Source: Isoetes taiwanensis (taxonomy: Eukaryota; Streptophyta; Lycopodiopsida; Isoetales; Isoetaceae). From it: 64,000 nt of DNA. A model generated the notes under the pieces. That model worked only from the letters and a program-made list of their open reading frames with translations, was not told where the DNA came from and searched no databases. The position numbers and the translations under genes are program-made. Of this stretch, positions 1-11,650 are shown piece after piece (the stretch's first letter is position 1; every line of letters begins with the position of its first letter). Where the stretch lies: assembly GCA_021234155.1 (NCBI GenBank), contig JAJEKV010000075.1, forward strand, positions 866,001 to 930,000, given 5' to 3'.

Positions 1-345
1 CGGCAAACATAGGAGGTTTCCATTTTGAAAATAAGGGAGGTTTCTGGAACCTCCCCACCTTTCACCGAAACCTCCCCCAACCTTCACGGAAACCTGAGGG
101 AGGTTTCCATATCTAGTCAGGGGAGGTTTCCATGGAAAATCGGGGAGGAGGTTTCCATAAAAAATTAGTAAAAAAGCCTCCACGTGTGCCTTGATCCACG
201 TGCTTAACTTTTAATAAATAGCCCTCAATGGTTGTGTAAACATACCCCAAATTACACCCGCCTTTATTAATTACGGCCCTTTATTTTTTAAATATTTTAA
301 TGGAAACCTCCCCAATTTCCGAGAAACTAGGGGAGGTTTCCATAA
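1..345. repeat. Cluster of GGAGGTTTCC motifs
   Basis: The decamer GGAGGTTTCC and its complement GGAAACCTCC recur about ten times, in both orientations, in positions 1-170 and again at 300-345. Several neighbouring copies face each other and could pair as hairpins, and some copies are extended to GGGGAGGTTTCCAT. The stretch between them (170-300) is ordinary AT-rich sequence. The array runs off the left edge of the window, so its full size is unknown. Confidence 0.75.
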
Positions 346-3000
346 ATCAGCATAGTAACCTTTTTTCCCATGGTTGAATGAACCCAAATAGGTTCAACAA
401 GGTCTCTATCATTTTCCTATATGTTGAATGAAGCCCCATTAGGTTCCAACAAGGTCCCTCCCATTTTCTTATGGTCAAAACCCCAATAGGTTCAACAAGG
501 ACTTCGTGACATGGTGGATCTAGGTACATGTGTGTACCTCGGGGATGCGACTCTAGAAGACATTAGGATTCGGGGGTAATACGGGTTAGATCTTTTAAAT
601 CTAGACCTCTAAGCTCCTATAAAACAACATTTTCTAAGCGTCTTGCTAATTTAGCACCTAAGGCCATTATGATTGTATTAAGTGATTTGCTTTATGAGAA
701 CGATATAGTTTGCATAAGTCATAACAAAACAATGTATGAAACATTGTATTGTCTTGCTAATTTTCGCAGATTTAGGGCCATTATAAACATTGTGAATCTT
801 GTTGGTTTAGCAACTCACGGCTTTGGCTTGCAAAGCGAGGTTGTGTTGCACCCCACATCTTTGAAATTTTCGTTAATATCTATAGAAGTTGTAAATTACT
901 AACATTTTCTCAATTACTAACATTTTTCATCTTTTAAACATCATGCATTTTCTCAATTACTAACATTTCTCATCTTTTTCTCTCTTAATAAGCGTAGCAT
1001 GGCTAATGCTCATGGATGGTCGAACCTAACCTAGCATGCGTATTAATAATATAAGTATTAAGCTCTCTTTTGCACTATGACAATACTCTGCACATAAAGT
1101 CAGAAATTCCTTGAAGCTCTAAATCATCCACCCTCAAAGGCGATGTTTGGAAACATAGAACCTTGCAAACATTAAACTTAACGTCTACCTTGGCTTGCAA
1201 ACATTAAACCTAGCATCCCTTTTTGTCAAAGAAATAAACTCTTGCAAATAGCATGTTACTTGCTACCTAAATTGTTTCAAATATTGTCTAAAATGCTTTT
1301 ACTTGGATTTGGATAATGGGAACATACTATATTTTGCTCTCACTTAGAGCTTGTGAAAGATAAGTTGCATATCATGAATGTGGTGATGTCAAGGCTATAA
1401 AGCTTTATAGACCAACCGATAGCATCACCCATGGCCATAGAACAAATGCTATAAAACCGGCCATAAAAGTACATGCCTTAAACTAATGCATGTGACCGAG
1501 CATATAAAAATTCTGATATCATTTCCCATTTGACTTATTCACTTTGCAAAACTAGATTTGAAACATAGGTTGTGTCCAGATTGTAATGAGCAACCTGTGG
1601 ACTAATGGACCTGGATGGTTTAACCCTAACTAGGATGTACATTCCATCATTCTTGCATAACAATGCACATAATAAAAAGTAATCAACATAATGAGATTAG
1701 GAACTTGCTATGATGCAAGTGCATGGCAATACCAAATGCGTCGCAATAATGCATATCACATGAATGCACAAATGTTGCCACCTTGGTTAACCTATGACCT
1801 TAACTTTACATTACCTAGGGCAACCAATCCGTTATCTTCATGCGGTAATTTGAAGGATAAAAAGCCCTCAAAAAATTCGGTAGGATCCCAACCTTTTGGA
1901 ATCAAATTTGCACTATGATATTGCTATACTTCACATAGAAAATGCTTTCGCACGATCTCAACCTTCCCATTTGCAAAAAGGCAGGCCCCATCCGTAATCA
2001 AGGTCTCGGAAACATTATTGGAATATACACTAAACCAAGCTGACACAATATTTAGGATTTGGACAGAAATGCTCATCGAGAACCCTTTACCGACGCCCTC
2101 AAATCCGACCATTAAGAAAGACACATTCTCATCTTTTAACTCGGTAAACTACCCAACAAACAATCTTGGAGTTGATTATGTGGCCTCCTTGCCATGTAGA
2201 ATGACCTCCCCGTCTTCTCTCTTGGATATAGTGGAGTCAGCGAAAAAAGAATGATATATCATTATCATGCTCTACAACTAATAGTTTTATCTCCACAACT
2301 CCATCCACTCTAGCGGTGGCGGGCATCTGGATGATCAGCCATCCCGATAAGAATCCACGAAAACCGGATAACCCATCGACCCCAAAATTGCCAATTTGAA
2401 ATCATAGTACAAAATGCGATTTTTTGGTTTACAGAATCTTTTCCGGCCACCAAAACCCTCCAAACCTTACAAAATCAAATTAAAAAAAAAATTCCAAAAA
2501 GTTTTTGGAACCCTGAAAACAAAATTTAAACAATAGAATATTCTCATCATATCCTTTGCTTTCTCTTAACCAAAGTATGCCTGGAAACCACACCCCAAGC
2601 TCAACCACAAATGGCCTGCAACATAAAGTGGAAAAAGAGGTATGCACGCAATCTGAAGGCGGCCTATAACATATAAGTTTTTTCCTATAGCCCTTCTCTC
2701 TTTTTATAAACATGATAAAAAACCATATATTTGAGCTAAAGGCACTAATGCAACATCATCCACAATTTCAGCCCATCTTTAAGAATATCTTAAGCATTAT
2801 ACTAAAAACCCCATTGTTGAGAATCCAAAAAGTAGTGGAGAAGGATAAAGAACCTCTTTGAAAAGTATCTCCAAAGATCATGCATGCAACATTCTACTAA
2901 CAAAACTCCCTTCTAGAAGACTACAATACATGAACTCTCAATAGGCCAAAGGTTTCGGGGTTTAGTTAGTTCATATATTGAAAGATTTTTGGAGACATGG
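346..3000. other. AT-rich intergenic sequence, no gene recognised
   Basis: No reading frame here is longer than about 80 codons and none resembles a known protein. A short near-duplicate is visible: 'caattactaacattt' occurs twice around 905-970. The antisense frame around 1924-2124 reads somewhat like degraded coding sequence, but I could not assign it. It may be upstream debris of the LINE elements nearby. Confidence 0.5.
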
Positions 3001-3002
3001 AA

Positions 3003-3180
3003 AGAGAGAGAAGTGAAGTGAAGTGAAGTGAAGTGTTTGTATTGCGTCCGTTGAGACCCACTCGTGTCCATAAGACCGAACAAATTACATATTAAAAATG
3101 CCACCGATATCATCGATATAGGCACTACTCTCACTCTCGGAGGTAATATCATCTTATATTATAATATTTTAACGTGTTGT
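3003..3180 (-). mobile_element. LINE 3' end with AAGTG tail
   Basis: A short pentamer run (GAAGT x4, 3013-3032) is followed by a segment resembling the 3' ends of the LINE copies at 24.8-29.4 kb: a 'gcgtc.gttgagacc' block, then an imperfect hairpin, then a short antisense acidic reading frame ending about 3080 (ITSESESSAYIDDIG). In the antisense direction this is ORF2 C-terminus, stop, hairpin and pentanucleotide tail. It is identified by layout and short matches only. Confidence 0.5.
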
Positions 3181-3284
3181 ATCAAGCCCTAATTTGAATA
3201 GTTCAAGGTTGATTTATCCAACGACTTCCCATCACCCCATTGGTCATTCTTTGATCTTTTGAATGTTGCCCCTCTGGGGGGAGG

Positions 3285-4580
3285 AAAAGAGGAAAAGGTA
3301 AAGGGGAGGAAAGGGGGAATCTGATGGGAAAAAAGGCGGGAAAAAACGAAAATGAAAGGGAAGGAAAAAGAGGCATGGAAAAAAAGAGGAAGGGGAAAAA
3401 GTCTTTGAAGGAAAAAAAAGAGAGAGCAAAATGGCATAGAGAAAAGCAGCAAAGGGCAAGGGAAAGGGCAAGAGGCAAAGGGGAAGGAAAGGCGGGGAAG
3501 AAAAGGGAAGAGGGTAAAGAGTAAGAGGGTGGAGAAAAGAGGAAAAGGGGGAGGAAAAAAAGGGGAATGGAAAAGTGCGGAGAAGGGAAGGGAAAAATGG
3601 TATATGGGAAAAGGAAAAGGAAAAATGGGAGGGAGGGGAGCACAGGACAAAAGGACACGAGAAAAGAAGGCTAAGAGGAAAAGGAAAAAGAATGGGAAAG
3701 GAGAATGGGAAAAGAGGCACGTAGAAAAGAGAAAAAAGGGTGAAGAAAGGAAAAAAGAGGAAAAAAGCATGAAAAAAAGGGAAGAAAGGGAAAAAAAGGA
3801 AGAGGAAAAAGGTAAAAAAAAGGGTAAAAGTGGAGTGACGAGCATGGAAAAAGGGAATAGAAAAAGGGCATAAGCAAAAAAAAGAAGAGGAAAGCATGAG
3901 GAAAAGAAGAAAAGAAAGGAAAGAAAAAATAGGCGTGGGATGAAAAGCAAAAGGGAAAAGGGAAAGGGAAGGGAAAAAGACACTTGGGAAAAATGAGAAG
4001 AGAAAATTTTTGGGAAAGGAGGAAAAAAGGAGGGAGAAAAAGAAAAAGGAAAAGGTGGGGTGAAGGGAAGGGATAAAAATGGAAAAAGGAAGGGAAAGGA
4101 AAAAGATAAAGGGAGAGGAAAAAAAGAAAGAAAGCCTAGAAAAAAAAAAGGACACGACAAAAAAAAAGAAGAGAGAAAGCGGGAAAAATGGAAGGGGAGG
4201 GCATGGGGAAAAGGGGAAGGAAAAAAGGAGAAAAAGGAAAAGGGTGAGGAAAAGAGGAAAAAAGATTACTCGAAAAATGGGAGGGAGGAAAAAAATGTTG
4301 AAAATAGCATGAAAAAGTGAAAGCAAAAAGGATGAAAGGGGAAGGAGAAGGGAAAATGAGGCACAACAAAAGGAAAAGAGGCAAAGGATGGGAAAAGAGA
4401 GGCAAGGGAAAAGAAGAAGTCCAAAGAAAGAAAAAGAAAAAGGAAAAAAGGAAAGGGAGCCCTCGGTTGGGAGGGAGGTATGGGGTGGGGTTGGCGGATG
4501 GGAAAGAAAAAAAAAGTAAAACGTGTAAGGAAGACAAATAAAAGAAAAGGAAAAGGAAAAAGGAAGCCTTGTGATGAGCG
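3285..4580. repeat. 1.3 kb polypurine (GA-rich) tract
   Basis: The plus strand is almost purely A and G for about 1.3 kb, built from irregular GGGAAAA/GGAAAAAG blocks without a fixed period. The long antisense reading frames here (up to 462 codons of Phe, Ser, Pro and Leu) arise because TTC/TCC/CTT-type codons contain no stops. They have no protein character and are not called as genes. Such a strand-asymmetric tract can in principle form triplex DNA. Confidence 0.9.
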
Positions 4581-4639
4581 TGAGTAGCATGAGGGGGAGA
4601 AACACCCAAGAATGAAACTTACATTTTAACAATGGAGTA

Positions 4640-6727
4640 ATTTTGGATTATTATTGCTCTCTTCTCTCATTTGTTACATTTTATTTAAGGCCCTCGGTTT
4701 ATGCCGACCATGGCGGAAGAGCAGTTCTAATTAACAAGATCGTTATCGACCTTAAAGTACTTCTCTCTAACATGGAGTACCTCAAATACAAAATGACAAG
4801 TTTTCGGGATTGGAAGCTCAAAAGTTCCAACAATGTTTTCCCCCGTATCCGTGTTTTGTATACAAATATCATCATATCTTTGGGCGGTTGGCGGTGTAAG
4901 CTCATCCTCTGTCTGACCACTTTTCACGGAACTTCGATATCATGACTATCCCAGGTATCGTGTGCCACTTTCCGTCTCTATCTTCAGATAATCGCGAAAA
5001 GTCTCATACGAGCCATCACATGCTAAAATGCAAGGAGATACCATCGGATAAATACTTGGCTTCTATAAAGCGATTTTATTGATGTGCGGTAGAATAACAT
5101 TCTTAGTCTCCTGGGTCCTCCATAACTTTTACACCGCGTTCGCTTACTAACTTACATTACATCTTATTCTTGCCCATTAGTTCATCCAAGTTCATGTTCC
5201 ATTTCTTTAACGAGACATCGCATCATGACACCCATCCTTGTCCCTCACTAGTATGCATAGCAATATGTGGTAAGCGATCACCTTCCATCACGACGAACTT
5301 TGTGGCAACATATACAGAAATGCAGTCATGCTTCCCCTTCCAAAGGGAACAACCCTCCTTTCCCTAACATCATGAAATATATGGTTATGCATTTTTTGAC
5401 ACCTAATTCGGAGTATAAAATTTTTGCGGTTTCTCAATTGCTAACCACGATTAATTTGGAAGACTCCTACCCCCAAACCTCACATCCATATAGGACCTAC
5501 CGATTGGATCATTGCCGCACCTATTTTCAAAGATGATCCCTAAATATTTGAAGGAAGTCACCTGTCTCACGCCCCTTTATAATAGAATACATGCTCGGCA
5601 AGCATGCCCACCACCATAACTTTTGTCTTGGAGATATTCACCTCCAATCCGGTTTTTTCACAAAAATCGGCCGGGAATATCCAAATGTTTATCAATCCTT
5701 GCTTCGCCCTTGCAATGAGGGGACTACATCGTCAATGATACAACAATAGGGATATCACATGCTCGCCTATAATTGCTCTGGACCACCATTATACAAAAAT
5801 CCAGGTCTTCAAGTTCATCTATAAAGATTCCAAAGAGCGTGAGGGAAAGTGGGCGCTTGTTTCACCCCAATATTGCTAATTATCGTTGCTTGCAAATATC
5901 GCACTTAAGGTCTTGAGAGCTCCCACAGACTTTCATATAGTTTATGAGTAGTCGTTCTTAGCTCAAGCTTAACATTCAAAGCATCCATTCGGTCCCACAA
6001 AGCCAATCTAGGCACTGTGTCAAATGCCTTAGTATAGTCTACAAATGCCATAAACAACTAGTTTTTCTTCCTTTCACATTCTCCACAATAGCTCTCCAAG
6101 GTGACCGGTACTACTGGTGGAATATTGAGGCCCAAAGCCCCGCCGCCCCCCTTTGGCTCTCTCCAGCCTCCTCCGCCTAAGCACCCCGGCTTTCCTTCAA
6201 TAATGGTGGCAAATAGCTTAGCCCATAGGTTGTTTACCATAATTATTCGATAGTTATTCTGATTCGAGACATCTCCTCCTTTAAAGCACTCTGGCACCAC
6301 TCTATCATTGCCATTAAGATGGAAACCCCTTCGTCGCATCACTTTATTAAACATTCTCAGAAATAAACTCTACAATCGTATCACCAACCCTTAACGGGGC
6401 TTTGAAGAATCCCCCCAAACTATCGGCTTTACTATTTTCCATAATCTCTTAATGCCACAAAGAAATATAGCCCACCGCGTGAAGATATCTATGTCCCAAG
6501 CCAGCGGGCAGGTTCCGCTCTGTATCCGCCCTATGATAAAGCTTACGCACATGAGTGACCTTATCACATCACATGACAATGTATTCTCCCAAGCATTTCT
6601 TTGCTTTCAACCTATTCCAAAAGCGTTTTTGGCTCGACAACCCAATCCTTTACCGCCATACTTGCCTATCCTTAATATAAGCCCTCTTTTTTTCTTAGGT
6701 AATTTTGCCGTCGGAACCCTTAGTTAG
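4640..6727 (-). mobile_element. Degenerate LINE reverse transcriptase
   Basis: The antisense strand carries pieces of a plant LINE ORF2 in the expected order. First comes an N-terminal RT segment at about 6579-6180 (KCFKGGD-like, then NNYRIIMVNNLWAKLFATII). Then AFVDYTKAFDTVPRLALWDR lies at about 6060-5990 (RT motif with the first Asp), followed by IGVKQ..TFPHALW at about 5880-5830. A degenerate DD motif (IDDVV instead of YADD) is near 5730, and VNISKTKVMV is near 5640. Stops and frameshifts interrupt it throughout and no endonuclease domain was seen. It is a dead copy. The C-terminal part down to about 4.64 kb is inferred from continuity. Confidence 0.75.
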
Positions 6728-7100
6728 ACTGCAAAGAACAGGAGGCATTCAGTTTGGCAAATCAAGATTCAACACAACATCGCGGAGGGCACGGCCGGTG
6801 AGGTCGCTTCTCTGGCGAAATCCTCGCTTGCGGCGATCGTTTTCGTTATACTAGCACCACCACCAATATCAGATGTTCGGAAAGCGGAAGATCCTTGTTT
6901 TTCTATTTTGGAGCAAATTAAAATAGCCCCAAACCATCTCCTTATCCGACCCATCGAGTCGGACCCTGACCCATCGGAGGATCGACATGCTTAGCTCGCT
7001 TTTTCTGGGGTTTAGGGCAAGCTGCCTTTTGGCGTCTTTTTTTTTCATAAAACGTGAGGGGAGAGGGAGAGGGAGGAGGGGGAGAGGGAGAGGGGGGAGG

Positions 7101-7138
<38 letters not shown>

Positions 7139-7924
7139 ATGCACAAAGGATTGCATGCATTGCTTTTGTGCACGATTTGTACTGATAATACATATTATAT
7201 CACCCTCAAAACCACTTGATATCATTGTGCAACCTAGGGTAGGGCCATAATATAGCGATGGCGGATAGGATATAATAGAATAGAATAGAATATATTTTTT
7301 AACGTCTACGAAGATGAACATGCCATGGGACCTAGAACAACCCAAAATATCACCAAACATAATGAAAATGCTACAAACCTTGGGCAAAAGCCGAGATGAA
7401 ACTATCCTTAAGCCAAACAATTGAATCATACTTTAAATTCTAGGTAATAATATATGGTTCATGTTATATCTAAACATAATTAAACCAATGGTTGGATGGC
7501 CAGTGTCTAGAATAATTGCTATATCTCCACGATAAACTACCCACTTCTTTTGGATCCGCGCTTCTCTCATTTTGCATAACTTCTCCCTACGCTTGCAAAG
7601 ATGAAGAGGAGAGAGGTCTTCTTGTACTGAGAAGTTGGTACCTTTGAGATGATTGTCGTGCTGAAGAATATGGAGTCGGACTAAATGCACATCTTCGAGA
7701 GAAACTCTATTATGATCTTGTTGAATGTAAGGCATGCAGGTATATTAGAGCCTTTTATTGTGTAGGCTATTGGTTGCAAGATTCGTGCCAAAAAGGCAGG
7801 CATTCAAAAGAGCCACAACAGATTTTGACTGGTCTATTCAAAAAAATGGTAAGAGTATAAATGTACAGAACATTCGCCTTCGGGGACAGTTCACTTGTCC
7901 CAACAATATAAAACCTTATATTGC
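6728..7924. other. Intergenic sequence upstream of glyoxalase II
   Basis: It holds the GA microsatellite described separately. A TAGAA pentamer run lies at about 7268-7290, followed by 'ttttttaacgtctacgaaga', which matches the start of the LINE 3'-end consensus seen at 27.5 kb, so a decayed LINE terminus is likely. Nothing else was recognised. No clear TATA box is seen before the glyoxalase start. Confidence 0.4.
7050..7136. repeat. GGGA/GA microsatellite
   Basis: Irregular GGGAGA units grade into a pure GA run of about 15 units (7104-7136). Confidence 0.95.
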
Positions 7925-10705
7925 ATGCTGAGAATCAGGACTGTTGGGCGCTATGAAGATCATTCCGTGCCTTGCCTTGAGGATAATTACGCATACCTGT
8001 GAGTCTTCCGCTCGTAAATTCATGTTTCCCATCTTGTTTCAGGCTGTCGGAAAATTTGTGGTAATAAGCAGTAACGAGCACACGAAAGGCCCTTGTTTTG
8101 TTGATTAGGAGTGGATTCGAAGAAGTAATGGATATTTGAAGCTATATCTGCAGAAAAATGATCATCTTGACTCTTAAACACGCTTCTTTGTTTGTTATTT
8201 GAATTATTTGAGCAGAATAATCGATGAAGTGAGTAAAGATGCAGCAGCGGTTGACCCCGTCAAACCTGGGAATGTCATGGAAGCAGCTAAAGCACACGAT
8301 GCAAGTATCAAAATGGTTCTTACCACACATAGGCACTGGTACATTTCTCATTCTGGATAATGTATTTGATTCACTGCAATTATAGCTGGTCCTCGTCTCA
8401 CGTTCTATGCCTCATTGAAATGTTCGTTATTTTTGTGAATTTTTGCAGGGATCATGCTGGAGGCAACAATGACATGAAGCAATTAATTAAAGATCTTAAA
8501 CTTTATGGTGGTGTAAAGGATTCTGTTGATGCGTGCACAAATTTTCTTGAAGATGGAGATGAATTTGTGTTAACAGAAAGGATCAAGATACAAGCACTTC
8601 ATACCCCATGGTTTAGATTTCTTCACGTTAGCTTAAATGTGTTGGTGTAGAATAAAAATATAGCTTAATAGAGTTAGTTAACTTATGGTAGAGGGGACAC
8701 AGGACCAAATTAAATTCGGTGATCAGGTAAATAGCTGATCAGTGCAGATTTTGGTTATATTTATCTTGCATGTGCGTTTGTAAGGAGTTAGCTAGTAGCA
8801 TGCCCAGCTTTTGTAGAATTTCCTATAATTGGGTATCTTACAGACATTTCTTACAGCCACACCAAGGGACATATATGCTATTATGTAACTGATTCAACTG
8901 AAGAGCATCCATCCGTTTTTACAGGAGACACGCTGGTGATGCACTCACTGGCTTACACTTAGATGTTGGCAATGTTAATGTATATTTTTTAAAATACATG
9001 GCTTTGCATAACCATTAGTCATTTTGCCTGTTTTAGTTTATTGCTGGTTGTGGCAAGTTTTTTGAGGGTTCACCTGCAGACATGTACCATTCCTTATGTA
9101 AGAAGTTGGCTCTATTACCTCCAACAACAAGAGTATACTGTGGACATGAGGTAAGAGCCTGAATTTCACATCTATTACATATCACATGGAGGTTATATCG
9201 GTGAATGTGCAAAGCTATTAAAATGATTGTTGGCGTGTTAATAAGCTAGAAATTAGTTCAATAAAGATATTATCTGTAGATTATCCACCATATTGATGTC
9301 TCCATTATGAGTTGGCATGTATAATTGCTGCCTGTTTGCTATGAACATAAGAGAAACTTTATATAACTTTTTACCATTCCACATGTGGATTCACATGCTC
9401 TGCAGACCATGCACAGGATGACATTGCGTTTGCAATTTCTAGAGTGGAGCCAGTGTCCTTTTACTTAAACATCCATTAGGTGGAAAACGCAATATGGGCA
9501 AAAACTATGCCATTTGTGGCATATGTGGGTTAATGTTCAGGGGACCAGACTTTAGACAGTGCGACTATTACCTCTTGCCATGAACATAAAAGAAGCTTCA
9601 TATAATGTTTTACCATTTCTAATATTTCTGCTGTGACTACTCGTAGCTTCACATGCATGGAATGATATTGCAATTCCTAGAGTGCAGAAACACAACCACT
9701 AGCACAAAATGAGACAATGTCCTTTTAGTGGATTATCATATTTGTCTTACGGGGTTGATTTTAACCATCAAATTGAGTCCATAATGTCTGCATCAGGACC
9801 CTATGCAGCATCTTTCAAGCAGTCTCTGCAATGGAAACCCTTCTTGCGATAAGTCCTGGACAATATTGCACATTGATTGTAGTGACAACCATCATTGAAA
9901 ATAAATTCTTTACATATGGGGACTTTGTGAATCTAGCCAAGTGCTTCTGAGTTATATGATTGGTTTTGGATCGAGTCACTTAATCAGCCTTTCCTAACCT
10001 CATTTGCAAAGTGCAGATCTCAGTAGATGGAACAGAATCAAGAGCCCTTTTTGTTCCGAAAAACATTATGGATGTAATACGTGCTCTAGTTAGGTATGAG
10101 ACCCAAAACCCCTAGTTGGACCTTGGGCTGTGCCTTTGGCATGCACGGGAACTAGCCCTAGTACCGCACTGCTATGCCATGTCACTGAACTTGAATGAGC
10201 AGGAAACTCGCTTATAACAAGGATGAGCAGTGGCTGCTTTAACCTACTTTGAGTGGTTGGATTCTATAGAAACTGATGTTTTGTTTATTTTACTGTCAAA
10301 CCAGCCTCTCAATTGTTTCATTGACATCATATAGATCTCTCTTATTCTGTTATTTTCTATGATGAGATTGCAGTACACCGAAAAGAACCTGAGGTTTGCC
10401 CTCACCGTAGAACCTGAGAATATTGCCATGAAAAAGAAGCTAGAATGGGTGCGGCAACAAAAAGAGGATAATAAGCCAACTGTGCCTTCAACTATCAAAG
10501 AAGAACTTGATATCAACCCTTTCATGCGCGTGGACCTTCCCGTTTTGAAGGTTTTTGCACTTTGGACATTTTGGAGTTTGCTACTAAGATGTAGATACAT
10601 GATCTCACACTGACTGACTATAGTTACTTTATACAGGAAGTCACAGGTCATCAGGATCCTATTGAAGTCCTTGCTACAATTCGGAAATTGAAAGACAAGT
10701 TTTAA
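7925..10705 (+). CDS. GLX2: Hydroxyacylglutathione hydrolase (glyoxalase II), cytosolic type
   Basis: This metallo-beta-lactamase-fold enzyme hydrolyses S-lactoylglutathione to lactate and glutathione, the second step of methylglyoxal detoxification. I read seven exons: 7925-7998, 8216-8338, 8449-8610, 8857-8935, 9037-9150, 10374-10550 and 10637-10705. Together they make 798 nt, 265 residues plus stop, with GT-AG introns. Metal-binding motifs are complete: THRHWDH (residues 62-68, split by intron 2), CHTKGH (120-125), GDT (143-145), and CGHEY (181-185). The C-terminus carries the glutathione-site region NPFMRVD. The usual plant start (MKI.PVPCLxDNY) would be the ATG at 7953, but that ATG is one base out of frame with the next codons. 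The in-frame ATG at 7925 gives [20 protein letters not shown] and restores one frame through all exons. Plant cytosolic enzymes are about 258 residues, so length fits. The identity is firm; the start is uncertain. Confidence 0.92.
9330..9690. repeat. Duplicated block in glyoxalase II intron 5
   Basis: The 1.2 kb intron (9151-10373) contains two diverged copies of a roughly 120 bp block, about 9336-9450 and 9577-9690. Each runs from 'gaacata.aaga' through 'cacatgc' to 'gcaatt.ctagagtg.ag'. The rest of the intron shows nothing recognisable. Confidence 0.6.
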
Positions 10706-11650
10706 AGATCTTTAAGTATCACAATGTTTGACCTTGAAAACACAAGGGATATGCTCATGTGTATCATAATATGCTAGTATATTGTACTGGAAACTTCACC
10801 GGATCCAAGTAAGACATTTTAAAAAATTTAAAGGCTGTTTTGAATTGCAAGTTCTTTTTCTTTGCTCTCTGGTCTATAAATCTCTCATCCTGGAATCACC
10901 AAATAAGAATATGTGGAATGGAGATAAAGAGACGAAAATGAGATTTCCACTTCCACTTCCACTAAAGAATTTCAATGAGATGCATCAAATCAAATGTTAG
11001 GTTCCTAAATAGATAGATAGATAGTAGTTTTAACGTCACGCCACTAGGCAGCATCCAACAGAGCATCCAACTGAATATGTGACCACACACCACACTACAT
11101 TGCTCGGTTGGGCCCTGCCCCCAACCACCTTACATTGCGTCTGTAAATATTGTAGTCCTATATAAATATTGTTATTGTCTAAGTGCAACCTTGTCTAACT
11201 TTTTGTATTCTTTAAAAGTTGTAACCATTGTTAAACCATTGAATTGTCAGATATAAACAATAAATACACCAAAATGTGCAAATACATGCACAACTTAGTG
11301 GTTCGATGAAGCCAGGGCCTGAACCAAGCACCTGCAGCTAAATCAATATGCAGTGGCAGCTACAACACATGCAATGGCCACAACCAAAAGGCGACATTCA
11401 GAGGTAGAAGCAACAACAGAAGTGGATGCACACAAATCTCCAAGGATGAACAGAGAAATGGAAGAGCAATGAAAGCCGAATGATCTCTTTCTGCTATGGA
11501 TGCAGACAGTAAGCTTTTGAATTACAAACAAGGGCACGAAGTAGAGAGAGCATCTGGCTACACATGCACAACGTTTCTATCAATCAAATACTAAAGCGGA
11601 TCAAACAGAAGAAGAAATTCTTCAACATTTTGTAAGTTTTTGAAGCACAT
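10706..11650. other. Intergenic sequence after glyoxalase II
   Basis: This is the 3' flank of the glyoxalase gene. A short TAGA run lies at about 11009-11026 and is followed by 'ttttaacgtc', again resembling the start of the LINE 3'-end consensus. No gene is recognised, and the small reading frames look random. Confidence 0.4.

Noticed and set aside
3189-4632. Antisense open frames of 323 and 462 codons
   Set aside because: They are the pyrimidine complement of the polypurine tract; Phe/Ser/Pro/Leu only, with several frames open at once. No protein character.
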